Shown piece after piece: positions 1 through 13,567 of a stretch of 64,000 nt of DNA. Origin of the DNA: Dasyornis broadbenti (lineage: Eukaryota > Chordata > Aves > Passeriformes > Dasyornithidae); NCBI GenBank assembly GCA_013397935.1, contig VZRN01004397.1:1361861-1425860 (forward strand), written 5' to 3'. The translations under genes were made by a program, and so were the position numbers. Under the pieces are notes generated by a model. It did not search any database and had not been told where the DNA came from. It worked only from the letters and a program-made list of their open reading frames with translations. Each line of letters begins with the position of its first letter. The stretch's first letter is position 1.

Positions 1-881
1 CTGCTAAACTCATCTGCAACTATAGAGCAATTCAAATAATACTTCTGGTTATTAACTCTCCAGCGACTCAAAGTACTGATATTCGGTTCATCAAGGACTT
101 GCAATGAAAGGAGGTAGGAAATTTAAAAAAAAATTAAATAAATAAATAAAATCCCCAGAAAACATTGATAAATCAGAGGACCTCTTTTCTACAGCACAAC
201 AGAATTCGCTGTTGTCCTGATGCTTTATGGGCACTCACAGATTTAATCATGTGAAATCACTTCAAAAAGAATTAACAGATTTAACTAACAAAAAAAAAAA
301 AAAAAAAGGCTTCAAAGCTTTACCAACAGCAGGAGACCTTATTTTTAATTGGGAGCATATATCTGAGCAAAACTAAAAATATTCAATAAAAGCAGATTTC
401 AAAACTGCATAAATAGCAAAATGATTGAATTATAATGATTAATATTCACATTGTTCATTGTTTTTAAGCTAAAAAACCTAGTCAAATCTTTATGCTTCTT
501 TCTTTATTGCTATACATTTGGACTGAAGAGTTGCCTAGGCTCCCACAAAACCAGATCCTTCCTGTTTCAACAGTAAAAATATCTCTGTCCCCAAAATCTT
601 GCAGTGTAAGCCAGGAGACAACAACTAGATAAAGACAGAGAAATGGAAGAGCATATGGAAACAGTCAGCATGACAAGTGGCAGTCTCAGTTTGGCTCCGC
701 TCTCACCGTTTGCAAACCCTTTTCATCTACCAGCCTATCTTTATAGCAATAATAGGAGGTATTATTAACAGGATAGCATCCCCTACCTGCTTGAATTTAT
801 CATCCAGGGATGAGAAAGAAACAATGCCAGTAACAACCTCATGTCTCTGTCTTTGCAAATTTAAAATCTAAAAAAAAAAAA
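1..881. other. Single-copy AT-rich non-coding DNA
   Basis: I see no gene here. The stretch holds an AAAT-type run near 130-156 and an 18-base A tract at 290-307, and it ends in an A tract (871-881) that abuts the first assembly gap. The short open frame at 677-871 runs into that gap boundary and has no recognisable domain. Confidence 0.6.
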
Positions 882-919
882 NNNNNNNNNNNNNNNNNNN
901 NNNNNNNNNNNNNNNNNNN
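882..919. other. Assembly gap (38 N)
   Basis: This is a run of 38 N placed directly after an 11-base A tract. The position suggests a homopolymer-related assembly break rather than a large missing segment. Confidence 0.99.
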
Positions 920-3682
920 AGTTGAGAAGTCCCAAGTCCCAAGACAGAAACTAAGACCAGAGATTTAAAAAAATGGAGATCAAATTTATGTGAAATTAAA
1001 GATTGATTCTTGCAATTACAAGAAGTGTGAACTTTATTGAAAGAACACTCCGGTTAAAAATATTCTGAATAGTCTCAATGCAAAGTGTAAACTAACACAC
1101 AAATGAAATCAGTTTCATTGCACTTAAATAAATACCTTTTTCTTCATCCTTTAAGTCAACTGGATTTCATGCTACCTTAGGGAGCTTGCATTTAGGAACC
1201 ACCAATGTTTTAGAGCTATAGGCTTACCTAGTTACTCTAGAACAAATCAAACGCACGTGGATGAAAATGCACATGGATAAATTTTCATGAGAATCCAAGA
1301 ACAATACAGGATTTTTCAAGCAACACAACCTCAACCCTGACGATATGAAACATTCTTTTTTCTGTGTGAAATGTATCACAAGAAAATAAACCATTAGAAA
1401 AATAAAGACTTATTCTATGTAACAATCACAGTGAAACCCATTTAATGAGATTTCACAGCACGAAGAAAGTTGGCTCATTCCAGTTCAGTCAAAACATGCC
1501 AGCCAATCATGAAAAGCTATTAAAGAAAGTGAAGGTAGTGTCATTTTATCCCACTACATCTCTGAAAGCTGGCATGCCTTTCTCTTCCATTTTTGGGAAA
1601 AGAAAGAGAAATTAGAGGTACCTAACTCTGCATAAAACTGATTTGAAAATTACATCTTCATTAAAAAGAATGAAAACTTTAGAAATTTCCGAGAATTGTA
1701 AAATAGAAAATAGGTAAATGCTCTTGTGATTATGTTATTGTTAGCAGCGCTGTTAATCATAGTTTTATTAATATATTAACAATGTGGCTTTCGGTTTCCA
1801 AAGTGAGAGCATTCTAACTTCCCCTTCAGGCAACTATTGAGGAAAAATAATTAAATGTAAATAAATTACTAATGTGAAAGGATTTTGTTTTGCACTTAAC
1901 TAAGGATGAGGTGAAAATTTCTGTCTTTTTCCTAATGAAGGATTCATATCTCCTTTAAGAGTAGCCCCAATTAAGTTTTACCTAACCTTAGAACAAGCAG
2001 CACCACTGACTATAGTTGAGACTGAAGTGGGTGGCATTATACATGTGTTTAAAATTAAAAATATCATTAGCTTTTTTCAATCAGGCTAGCTGTGTTGTGA
2101 TCTATACCAGTATCCTTATTTTGTGTCATTACTAACTGTCTGCTTTCTTTAAGTAATGGTGGAGTAAAATACACATGTCCCAGCTCAGCTACATGGAATT
2201 GCTTTCATTCTCTCTAATTCAAGAAAAAATATGAGACCCTTTGACATGAGAAATCAGACACCACTTCAATAGCTGGGTTAATATCTGGATCTCTGAAGCA
2301 AGGAAGGTGTGAGGAGAAACAGTCAGCTCTCTGCAGGCACAATTTCCCAAGCCTTGCCTTTCATCTGTTATTTCTGCTTCCGCATGTGCCCTTCTCAGGA
2401 CAGCAGGTGAGTCAGTCAAACACCAAAGGACAGAACCAAGGACAAACTAATGTTTGCTTCTGCTCACTCCGTGTAGCCATGCAGGACTGGTACATCATGG
2501 CAGGAGAAGTGATGGCAACTTCTCAAGGGACGTCTCCAAGGACTGTCACAGTCCTGTCACAGGCCTCTGTGGCACAGTTTAGTTTTATCCTTTACTTTTA
2601 GATGTTGTTTTGACCTTTGGAGAACAGTGGATGAATCTTTGTCACTCTTATACAGATTTGGAAATCTAAATTATCCACACTTGAAAAATATCCTTTGTTT
2701 CAAGCACAGGTTGCTTCTGGTTATGCTTCTGAGATGCTCATGTGAGAGCAGTTTGTTGCACAACATAGATAAATGACATCTTCAGACTGGTTCCAGGCGA
2801 GGAACATATTCCTTGTGTTCAGCTCTGCACTGTGAGGAGTGCCTCCTGCCTTAACCCTGCTCCATCTTTACCACCACATAAAAATACAACATATCAGCTG
2901 TGCAGCTGTAACCAGGCATCCTAAGTGACAGCCCAGCAGGAAGAACAGCCTTTATTTGTCACCTAAAGTTAATGGAGTAAATTCAGAGACCCCCTCCTTC
3001 CTGCCTTTCTCCTACAAAGAAGACTCAAGGCCCTGATTAATATGCAGCCCTATTAACTGTAGTGGCTCTAAGGAGGTGGTGACTGAACGGGAAAATTAAT
3101 GACCTCCTCTCCAGGACTTGCCCTTATTTCAGAGTTAAAATAAAAACTGCATTCAGAAGGGAGGTAGAATTATTAAATCTTTAATTGTGAACTGGTGCAG
3201 TAAACACATGCCAGAAATGGCAGCTTTGATAAAATTTAATTTTCACTCCTCTTGTTTAATTCATCTTTATTTGGTAATGTCTCAGCCAAGTTGTTGTCAC
3301 TTTTACCGTCATTGATCAAATCTCAAGCATAGATAATATACTTTTTCTTTACCCACGCCCTAGAGAACTGGGTTTTTTGGTAATGTCACACCAACCAGAA
3401 AATAGAAGAGACCCTAGCTGAATAATACCTATGGCTGAATAATACTTACCTAAAAAGCACTTCAAAACAAAAACCTCTAAAGAAAAAAGAAATAACAACC
3501 CCCAAATACCCATCTCATCTTCTAAACCACATGCTGCAGGCCATAAAAACACAGCAACCACATTTAATTCGCTTGTTACAAAAGAGGGACCTAGAAAAAA
3601 GAATCTTGACTCGGGTTTTTTTGGGAATCCTCCTAATGTCCTGCAGCAGAGTGGGTACCTGCACATGTAAACAGAGAGCTAC

Positions 3683-3683
<1 letters not shown>
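920..3683. other. Single-copy non-coding DNA with homeodomain-type motifs
   Basis: No exon or repeat family was recognised. Two sub-stretches are dense in TAAT/ATTA cores: about 1740-1880, and about 3034-3270, which contains GATTAATATGCAG and several AATTA cores. They have the look of non-coding regulatory DNA, but that is an impression from motif density only. The 105-residue minus-strand frame at 3349-3666 has no recognisable domain and I treat it as chance. Confidence 0.4.

Positions 3684-3724
<41 letters not shown>
3684..3724 (+). repeat. Poly(A) tract, 41 bases
   Basis: There are 41 consecutive A residues, the longest homopolymer in the window. No AATAAA signal lies in the 30 bases upstream and no flanking duplication or mRNA-like sequence was recognised. 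I therefore call it a simple homopolymer rather than a retrocopy tail. Its true length is likely to be uncertain in any assembly. Confidence 0.95.
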
Positions 3725-3726
<2 letters not shown>

Positions 3727-6700
3727 AAGGGAAACATTGCCATTTTAAGCAATTTTATGAATGGTGGCTAGGATGGCAAGCACACGCTACTGTGCCTCCT
3801 TCAGAGGATTCTTAAAACAGCATATAGTTAGCATCTTTAATTTGATGCTTAATGCTTTTCTCTAGCTCTCAGGCAAAATGTAGAGGCCAAATAAGCTTCC
3901 AATCTGGAGCAGCCAGAGATTCTGATTTTTTTTTTTATAGATTAACACCAAACATAAACTTATCTAATTTTCTTTCATTCTGTCCCAGTCTGAGCACTCC
4001 AAACCCAAAGAGTGAAAGAAATTTGCATGGAATATTTAATTACTAAGTGGCTGCTCTTCTTTAAATTGCAGTATCAAACCCTCATCTACACTCAACATTG
4101 TGATTGTCTGACAGTCTGAAGCACTGATTACCCATTCCCATACATTCTGGGATGTCAGAACTAACTTCACAAAAATACAGGAGAGAGTTACAGCCCCTTA
4201 CTCATTTCTCTCCAGGTATCACAACTTAAAGTCAGATTTTCCTCTTGTAAAGTTAAATCTCTCCTCTTTTCACACACCAGGCTTACTTCTGTTCATCTTG
4301 TTTGTTCCACTGGTACACATTTCACCCATTCTTCTTCATTGAACTGTGTTTTCTACTTTTGTTCTGTAGTGCACAGGTGACATTCATTTGCCATCTTTCA
4401 CTTTTCAAGTCTCACATCCTGCATTTTTCTGGAAGTAGTGTCTATAGGCTACTCATTCACTCCTCTTGCTTGACAAGGCACGCTGGATTTCTACTTTCAT
4501 AACAGTACACTTCACATAACTCTTTAGGGTTTAATAAATATCTGAAGTAGATCATCCCCAGTTTCATAAGGAATCCTCTGCACTATAATTGGTTAATTTG
4601 CAATAATTAGCGCCTATGAAGGGTAGAATAGACATTTCTTCTATAAACTTCTCTGGGAATAAATCACCATCACTTACAATATAGCCTCAATAACCTTTAC
4701 GTACAACTAAACAAACTCTATCAGCAAGTAATTGACTTGCAACAGAAAACTAATATATGTGTGCACTAAAAACAGTAGCATAAGCTCCTCCATCCTTACT
4801 TCAACTCCACCTCATGCCAGGATTCAGCTGTGTGAGATATTGCAAATCATTTCCACTTCCACATTACAGCTGTGCTTGGAAAATGCTTTACATTTACTGT
4901 TAACTCACTTTTCAGTGTCACTTAACAAATACAGAGAGTAGCATTATTAGGATGGATAATCATGAAAGATCTTTGGTTTAGGCCAGCCTACTTTTGTTTT
5001 TCTTGAAACCTCAATTTATTTTTCTTTATACTAAAATAATGAAATTAAGAGAGATGTAATCATATGTAATAATTCAGAGATTCTCCATGGTGCTAAGTAA
5101 GCTTTAAAAATATCAAATATAAAATGCTTAATAAAATAATTATTTTGAGGCAAAAAGGTGTTTTGGAACTAACTTCAGATAATACTTCCATGGTGACTCT
5201 TCATCTAATCGTGTAGACTCCAGGGCAATACTAAAGCAATTTAAGTATGGCGATGTTTGTAGCTCTACTCATATTGATTGCCTTGGTGCATTTTAAAGAA
5301 CTGCAACATGAGTAGCTAAATCCTCATATTTTTCTTCCAGCCCTTTAAATAAAGCAGGGAAGTATAAAAGTTCAACCCATGAAGACAGATACCCCATTCT
5401 TCTTACACACTCATGTAAAATGCCGTTTTCATAACAAACAATTATTTTCTCTCTCCTGCTTCGTCTAACAAGGTGTGCTGGTGAGCTATGTTCTCTCCAC
5501 CAGTTTTACAGTGGTCAAACTCCTTGAGCTGTGGTGTAAGGAGAATCTGCTTTGGCAAGTTTTAATGATACATGTAAAGGGAAAGATCTGAGAGGAAGGG
5601 AAAGCGCTGCTTTCATTTCTTATCCATGTTTCATTATATAGTTTAAACACTTAAATGCAAACAAATCCAAACTGCCCTGTGTTTGGCAAGAGAAGAGCTT
5701 GTGAACACTATGGACTCTCCAGAGCAGAAACGCCTTTTCTGGGGCTGCTGGGGACCACAAAGTCCCCACCTGAAAGATCAGCTGTTCCTGGCTTAGGCTT
5801 CTGATTCTTAACTGGACAATTTACAGAGAAAACAAAAATTATTCAAATACCCTGACAATCAAGAAAAAGGTCAAAATTAGTTCTGCTTTTCAAATTCATT
5901 TCTTCTTCTCAGAGTCAGAAATTCCCTTAGCCTTCCTCCTGTTAAGGAAATTTTTTTTCAGGTTCAGAAAGAGAGCTTTCAGTGAAAACCTATTCACTTT
6001 TCTTTTACTGTGAGGCAGTTAAGCAACCATCTGCCCATCCTCTATTACTCATTTAATTTATACAGCACAGTACATTTACTTATATCTTTTCTGTCTGAAC
6101 AGTTTTCATTTTAATGTCATTAGAACCTTATTTTTGCCAGTCATGAGTTCAGTCTCAGCTGGAAAGAATGTGCTTTCCTCTCCTGTTGCCTGTTATTTTC
6201 CTCATTTCACTCCTCTGTCAATGCTATTTTACTAACACACAAAACAGGATATATGATTAGAATTAAATAGCAACATTTTAACATTTGTTTCACTATTACA
6301 TAAATGTTAGGTACATCCTAGAATTCAACTGACAATATACATCACCTGCAGAGCCACACATTTTCTAAATATTTAAAGGAGAAAGTATTACTTGCCTTTT
6401 AAAACATTTTTTTTACCTGTGTGATTTACACTCTATATAATTATTGTTTTTTGGTTTGTATTTTTTTAAATCTCATGGCTTTTTCTTTCCTTTTCATACA
6501 AATATCTCCATGTCACTCTACTTAGCAGCTGTATTCAGTCATAAAAGGGCCACTTGGTATCAGAAAACTCATACATATTTGCCTAATAATGCCTTTTAAG
6601 TAATCTGCCCCTTTGTTAATGGCTTTTTTTTTTAACCAGCCATACACTAGGAATCAAAATTAGCATCTAAATGAGGATGTTTTAAACACATGCCTAGGGG

Positions 6701-7683
6701 TTGCAGTTTTCACCTTATTTTTTTTAATAGTTTGCCATGTTAAATTATGTAAAGTAGAAATGGTTTTTTAGTTTTTAATGAGCTAATGTAGACCTATCAA
6801 CCCTCTCTCCCTCCTCCCCCCACTTCTCTGCTTAAAGAGTCCGCAAACTGTTTTGCAGGTATGAAAAATGGCCATGAAAGAGAAAACCCAGTGTCAGCAG
6901 GCAAAACAGATCTCTTCCTCAGCAGCAGCACTGGTGCTGGCACCACTGCACGAAGGAACATTTGTTTGAAGTCCTTACTGAAATGGCCCTGTTCCCTATT
7001 AATCGCTTACAATACATAAAAAGAAGCAACTATTTTTATATTTAATTTCAGGAGAAGCAATTTTATTACAGCTCCTTTTAAACTGGCTTTTCATTTAATT
7101 ATGGAGAAAGATTAAAGAGAGCTAACAATGTGTGCTGTGGCATGGCCAAACGATGATTGGAAGGAGGAAGGAGAGATGCTCACCATCTGTGAGTGTAATG
7201 CTTGCAGGGAGTAAACAGTAAAGTGGGAGGAATTACAGGGTGATAATCTGGAGTTATCAGGTGAGATAGCCCATGGGAAGAGGGGAAAGGGTTGGTGTCT
7301 GGCATGGAAGAGACGTAGCTCCCTTACCTGGGGAGGCCTACAGTGTCACCATCCACCTCTGAAGGTGGGCTGGTTCTGAAGGGCCAAGAGATTCAAATGC
7401 AGTGTGTGAGAAGCAGGGGAGTACTCCGAGAAGGATCCAGACCTGTTAACTGGACAACCCAGAAACATGAGAGCTGGAATCCAACACAAAACAAAACTCT
7501 AAAAATAACAGAAACTGTTGATATGTGGGACCCATACTGAAACTTTTGTGTAATACTGCTGCATTTAACTATTCTTGTTTTTTCCTTGCCTTCTCCAGTT
7601 TACTGAAAAGCCTTCAGTGGTGTCACATGCATAACTAAAACAAATTCCTCAAAATTGAGTCAGCAGCAAAATGTCTCTCTGGT
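3725..7683. other. Single-copy AT-rich non-coding DNA
   Basis: No gene was seen. An octamer ATTTGCAT lies at 4021-4028. The stretch around 4575-4620 (GGTTAATTTGCAATAATTAG) and the stretch 6960-7260 are rich in ATTA cores and could be regulatory. The open frames here are short and match no family I recognise. Confidence 0.4.
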
Positions 7684-7706
7684 TTTGTTGTTGTTGTTGT
7701 TGTTTT
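7684..7706 (+). repeat. (TTG)n microsatellite
   Basis: A short run of TTG/GTT triplets lies just upstream of the CR1 mosaic. Confidence 0.9.
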
Positions 7707-7751
7707 AATCTACATCAATATGATTCGACAGAAAAATCACATCCCCTGACG

Positions 7752-8258
7752 TCATGCCTCCTAATGCAGCCCAGGACATCATTATCCAATTTTGCTGCAC
7801 ATGGATATGTGGATACATGTCTGGCTCACATTCAACATGGTATCCACCCAGACCTTCAGGGTCTTTCCTGTAAAATTCTTTTCCGGCTGGGTGGCCCCTA
7901 GCATGTGCTGGTGCTTGGGATTTTTCTTCCCCAGATGCAGGACTTTCCCCTTGAATTGCATTTTTGTCATTCCACTTCTCCAGCCTGTTGAGGTCCCTCT
8001 GGATGGTAGCATGACCTTCTGGTATGTCAGCAACTCCTCTCACTTTTGTGCTGTCAGAGAGCTTGCTTAGGGTCCATGCTGTCCCATCACCCGGATCATA
8101 AACGAAGGTACTGAACAGGATTTGACACACTATTGACATCTAGGGTACACCACTGGTAACAGGCCTCCGATTAAACTACATCCCACTGATGAAGTCCTCT
8201 GGGCCCACACATTCAGCAAGTTTTCAGTTCGTTCATTGCTAATCCAATCTATCTGTTG
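7752..8258 (-). mobile_element. CR1 LINE remnant, C-terminal reverse-transcriptase part of ORF2
   Basis: Read on the minus strand, this encodes a decayed piece of the CR1 ORF2 protein. One frame gives the segment around GVADIPEGHATIQRDLNRLE and another gives LHLGKKNPKHQHMLGATQ, both recognisable as the conserved region after the RT active site of avian CR1. The switch between frames shows at least one frameshift, so the copy is dead. It appears to continue at 9015-9385 (the more 5' part of the same element), with later insertions between the two pieces. The low-coordinate boundary is approximate. Confidence 0.85.
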
Positions 8259-8640
8259 GAAAGAGCCTGAAAGATCGTCTAGTTCCAGCCAGCCTGCTGT
8301 GGGCAGGGACCTTTTCCACTAGACCAGGTTGCTCAAATACCATCCAATCTGGCCTTGAACACTTCCAAGGATGGGGCATCCGCAATTTCACTAGGCAACC
8401 TATTCTGGTGTTTCACTGCCCTAATTTCTTGCTGATATCCAACCTAAACCTACCCTCCTTCATCTGAAAGCCATTTCCCATTATCCTATCACTACACACC
8501 CTTGTAAAAAGTCTCTCTCCGGCTTTCTTGTAGTTCCCTTCATGTCCTGAAAGGCCACAACATCACCCTCAACCCTTTTCTTCTCCAGACTGACCAATGC
8601 CAATTCTCTCATCCTTTCCTCATAGGAGAGGTGTTTCATC
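8259..8640 (-). mobile_element. CR1 LINE 3' end, minus strand, nested
   Basis: This is the standard CR1 3'-terminal module in reverse complement: a GGAAAG...CTGAAAGATCGTCTAG start, the 'gaacacttccaaggatggggcatcc' type block, and the 'ttgctgatatccaacctaaacctaccc' type block. It interrupts the older CR1 ORF2 remnant on either side, so it inserted later or was juxtaposed by rearrangement. It is 5'-truncated, as is usual for CR1, and keeps no coding sequence. Confidence 0.85.
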
Positions 8641-8649
8641 TAATCATGA

Positions 8650-9000
8650 TGATCTTATGGATTTTGGAACACTAGACTACTTCTTCCCCTGGATTGCCAG
8701 AGGACAAGAGCTCAAGTCACCTCTGGACCTCCAGAGACAGACCAGATCTTTCTCCAGGAACACCGCTTCAGCGAGATCACATCCATCACTCCAAAGTGTC
8801 TGCAGCCATCATTTCACTGGATTGCTAACACCACCCTGACCAACAGGGTGGCAGGTTGTACTCTGACTTTGTCAGTTCAAGCTGGTGTTTCTGTAATATT
8901 GCCTTTATTTTAATTTTTCCTAATAAATTGTAGCTCTGACTTGGAATCTCTCGCAACATATTTGTGTGGAGTTAATTCCTCCACTGGTTTGTTTTCAAAC
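8650..9000 (+). mobile_element. Probable LTR fragment of an endogenous retrovirus
   Basis: The stretch resembles the 3' part of an avian LTR. A 'ctgactttgtcagttcaagctggtgtttctg' type block is followed by a T-rich run, an AATAAA polyadenylation signal (in CCTAATAAATTGTAGC near 8920-8935) and a short U5-like tail. Neither a clear 5' boundary nor a target duplication could be set. It sits between the two CR1 pieces, which makes it part of the same insertion mosaic. The family name is not certain. Confidence 0.5.
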
Positions 9001-9014
9001 TAGCACACTTTCCC

Positions 9015-9385
9015 TTGGCCAATCAGGAGCTAACTGCTCCTGACTAACGACTTTCGTGTCCTTCATGTGGCTGGAGATGGTTTCCAGGATTTCTTCTGTC
9101 ACCTCCCCAGAGATTGAGAGGAAGCTGACAGGTCTGTAGTTGCCTGGGTTCTCCCTCTTGCCGCTGTCCTGTTTTCTTGAAGAGAGACATTTGCCTTCAT
9201 TCAGTCCTCATACACTTTTCCATGAATTTGGACAACAACCAAAAATGACCTAGCAATGCCATTAGCCAGCTCCCTCAGTGATCATGTGTATATCCCACTA
9301 GGGTCCATGGAGTTACACGGTTTGCTGAAGTATTTGATGACCTGATTCTCTTCCACCAGGGGTACAATGATTGTTATTACCTATA
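9015..9385 (-). mobile_element. CR1 LINE remnant, upstream ORF2 (RT) part
   Basis: The minus strand contains the CR1 block encoding the stretch just before the RT core. It is recognisable from the 'ggcaactacagacctgtcagc' signature near 9125-9150 and the 'gggagctggctaatggcattgct' type block near 9260-9285. Order and orientation match the remnant at 7752-8258, so the two are best read as one old CR1 broken by later insertions, with about 300-400 bases of ORF2 missing between them. No open frame survives. Confidence 0.8.
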
Positions 9386-12300
9386 AATAACACAAAAACT
9401 TTACTACAGAAAAGAATAGATGAAAAGGGGTATCTGTTCCCTATTCTCCCTTGCAATTCCATGAGCTTTTCTCATACATACTGATTTCCAAATTACTATT
9501 CACAACCTGCCATAAGAATTGTGGTCACATGATTCCCTGAAACAAGCAGTTGATTTACTTTTCTCTACTTTCTGTAGTCCCTTCAGACAATCACATGGGC
9601 TTCAGTGTTATTTTCTTCAAATCTTTTACTTTTTTGTTCTGTGTTTGGTACCCCTGATTTGATCCTAAATGTTTTCAAATCAAGGGAAAGTATTCAGATT
9701 CTGGCACCAACAAAGAGCCTACCATCCCTGAAAAGGATAAGATTTGGGAAGAAACAAAGAGCTACAGCCACAGTTTCAACCAAAATGAAAACAAACCTTT
9801 AGACTCATTTACTGACCTTCCGATAGAAAGCAGAGATCTTATGGAAGCATCTGGTGATGAAGGAATATAAATATTTCTATTTATAAATCAGACAGGGACT
9901 AGGAGAGCAGAAAGAGAGTAAGAGATCAAGACTTCTCTAAGTCCTTGGCTCAATAGTTCAAAGGGGCCACTAGTTTATAGTCATCTCATTTGTGAACATT
10001 TTCTCTTGCATAAACTAAGGTCAAAGACCTACATTATAAATAGAATATTAAAATTTAACTAAAACAACCCTTTTGAGTTGTGACTGAATCAGATATATTT
10101 CAGGAGACATCATATGGATGTGTATTTTCCTCTCTGTCCTTGATTTTTCTGCACTTGTCAAAGTGTACTTGTTCTGTGAGAGGTCTAATGGTGTAAGATG
10201 TAAATATTTCTGATACCCCTTTATGTACTGTTAACACAGGTAGAAGGGTCTATGCCCTCCTTCACTTAGAAAAGCAAGTGGAAGAGCAATCTCTGATGTA
10301 GAAGTTAGGGCCTGTCCATCTCCAAGAGAACAGGAGTGGCACAACAGAGTTCTATGATTTTTCTTTCATCCAGCGTTAAATTTTGCTGGGATATTTAGGG
10401 AAGAAGGAGTGAGAAAAGCTTTAACTGTTTAATTTTACTTTTATAATTAACGTCAAAAACACCTAACCTTTGAGGTAGGATATTCTTCTTAACGTGGCAG
10501 AAAAACAAATAAGGTGCTATATCAGAAGCTGGCAAAAAAATATAATTAGGTCATTAGTAAAACCACCTGCATAAATGAAAATATTTTGATATGTGGCAAG
10601 ATTTTAATATGCAGGATATCTCCAGAAGCTCTTGAGAGAGGAATACAAGGATCACAGGTCCTCGCTGCTATTTAAAATTCATTTTTACTTAGATTTGTGG
10701 AGAGTAAATGAGCTACCAGATGTTATTCAGTTCATCTGAATTATGGAGGAGTTCAATGCTGCATGTAGTGTGTGTGTGAAATAAAACTGATGGACAGGCT
10801 ATCGGGCAGGCAGCAATCACTGTCAACACTGGCTGTTCAAGGAGTTGGTAAACCATGGCAACTAAGGGCCATGAGTACGAGTGTTACTCTCCTGGTCAGT
10901 GTTCCATAATAAACACATGGAAAAAGCATGAAGAACAGAACATGTAGTAATATGTTCCCACTGTCACTTTCAGCCACCTGCAAATTAGGCATTTCGGAGG
11001 CAAAAGTTTTGTGTTCCTGTCTCAGTGTCTGAACAATTTCCAGGTAGATCAAAATGATTAAAAAATACGGTTGGAGATAATTGAGGTGTTTCTCCTCGTG
11101 CTGTTGGAGGTAGGAAACACTGATGCTATTTGCTACCACATGAAATGTGGGGTGTCCTATCCAGGCTTTGCCTAGTGATAGGAACAGGCAGGCATAGCCT
11201 TTGGAGACTTTGCTGTTTTACAGGAGCTCTCACCTATATAGACACATACTAGAGACGCATCTACTGTGACATGCAAACGATATCACTCCAACAGTGTGTC
11301 AAGGTAAGGAACTGTCGTGAAAAAGTGGTGACAGAATATTTCACTTTGCCATAGTTGTGGTTGCCAATCTTTCCACAGACAAAACAGTCTTAACAATTTC
11401 TTTATCAGACACATAACTTGGGAATGAATGATGCATTTCAGAAAGGCATCCTGTAAATTGCAGCATTTCAGTTTATTGGGGAATCTACTAGTCTCAGTAG
11501 TAAATTTTTCTGTTAGTTGACTGTTTTGAATAGCTAGGAATTAATACTTTTTTTTTTTTTTCAGTGTTCACTAGGTCTATATGTTTCTATTTTATTTTTA
11601 TTGACCTTTCCTGTTTTATCATCTTATGGGTAGAATAAATCAAGTAGGGTATCACAGGACTAACCAAGAGGAACTGAAGTTTAACTCAGGAATAATCCCA
11701 TTTAATTAGAGACATAATCACCTTAAGTATATGCCCTTCATTATTATGGTATCAAACAAGGCAGAATATTCCCTCAGAATTTACAACTTCTGTTGATAAT
11801 CCTTTAAACTGATTAAAATTTTAAATAATTGTTAATAGCTAAGTACAAAATTTTAAACTTTTCATTTAGATTCTTACTATATGTCTATTTTTAATTTCCT
11901 TTGGGTTTTCTCTTAATTTTTTTTTTCTTATTATCTGTCACATTTTAGAAATTGTGCCTACTTATTCGTCATGCTAAGCTTTGACTTCATTTTATGTACT
12001 TCTAATATCTATTTTATGGTTAGTTTTTAATCATTCATTTTTCTTTTCTCAAATCTCTGTTCTCTATGTTTTTCTAGAAGCAAATCCACTTTTCTTCTCT
12101 GTTCATTCCCTCAATTATATTTCTTTTGATTATTTTCTTTTCCATTTTTTTTTACATTTTGTATCTGATATTTCATTCCATATTTTATATGTGTATGACA
12201 AAGTAAAATATGTAGATTCATGGAAACTATTTCACTTATATCCATCCTCATACACCAGCCACATGCTATCTACATTAAATGAAAAGTGTAAAGATGCAGA

Positions 12301-13567
12301 AAAAAATGTATTTTCAAAGTTACTCGCTTGGCTAGTAGTTCAGCTTTAGGGATGTGTAAAACACCAGATGTGCTGTGTGGCACAGTAAAAAAGCCTTTGC
12401 TATTTGCTCTGCAGAGTTAATTGTACTTTTCAAAGACTACTTTTTGACTGTTGGTGTTCCTCTATATTTTTCAAGGGGGAAAAAAACCCTTTCTAAAGTT
12501 GCTTTTTTTTTGCTTAAATATAATTATTTCATAGCATCCATACCCTTAATGTTGGAAACTGGAAACAAGACACAAGTCCTGCAACACCTTTTTAAAAACA
12601 TGGTCTAGAGAAAAGGTTACTTTGATCCAGTGAAAACTCTACAAGGTGAAAAAGACTGACATTCTGAAAACACACCTTCATATGCCTTTTTAGTATCTTA
12701 AATCTATTTTCAAACAGTCTTTTAAGCATAATTTCAGATACAAACTTACGGTTTGTTGACACCAACTCCTGTCTTCTTATGTGAGCTGCTGACCCTGGAG
12801 CTCCCATATTTCTGCCTAGTATTTAGAAAAATTATGCAACTACTATCTAGATCAAAATGTACATAGGAAGAAAAGGGTACATATAGGAAAACCCAGGCAG
12901 GTGATGACACTGGCTATAACTGGCCATATTGTGTGCCCCCAGCCCACTCCAACTGAGGAGTAAAACATGTCAGTTTAAGCCACTTCCATCAAGGTTTAGC
13001 TATCAGGGAAGTAGATGGATCTTCAGGATACCAACAGACTTGTTTATTGTCAAGCCCAACTCCATCAGTCCGTTAAGCATGCGCTGAGCTTCAGGCACAA
13101 GCACACAAGGGTTCCCATGGATCACAGTGGGTCTATGTGTCCAGCCCAAAGCTGAGCATGTACTGAAATAGAATAGAAATATTGTTCTGTTTAAGGCTGC
13201 AGTGTGTGCAAACTTCTTAGTGAAGCTTAAGCTTCTGGTTCAGTGCATGTTTTACTTAAGAATTAAAAAACATTTATGTAGTCTCATAGATATCAATCAT
13301 TCCATTCATACAATCTACTGCTAAGAATGTGTGGAAATGGTTTCCTCAGCTGCACGAGCACATAATCGAATGCAAGGTGCATCACCAGTAAGCACTGTGG
13401 TCTCAGTTTACCTGCTCAGAGCTAAGTGCTCACAGAAATACTTTAAAATTCATGTCTATATACAAACAGAAACAAAACAAGAGCAAATACATTGAGGAAT
13501 CTTCGAAACACATGGAAAACTGGTGCCAGGACCTCTTTGGTCGGTGGGTCTGTGTCCGTCTATTCAA
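9386..13567. other. Single-copy AT-rich non-coding DNA
   Basis: I recognise no gene or repeat family in this stretch. It contains a 14-base T tract at 11548-11561 and a long T-rich interval near 11880-12200. The 122-residue open frame there is a product of that composition and has no recognisable domain. Confidence 0.5.

Noticed and set aside
7705..8139. 144-residue minus frame as a possible host gene
   Set aside because: It is a frameshifted piece of CR1 ORF2.
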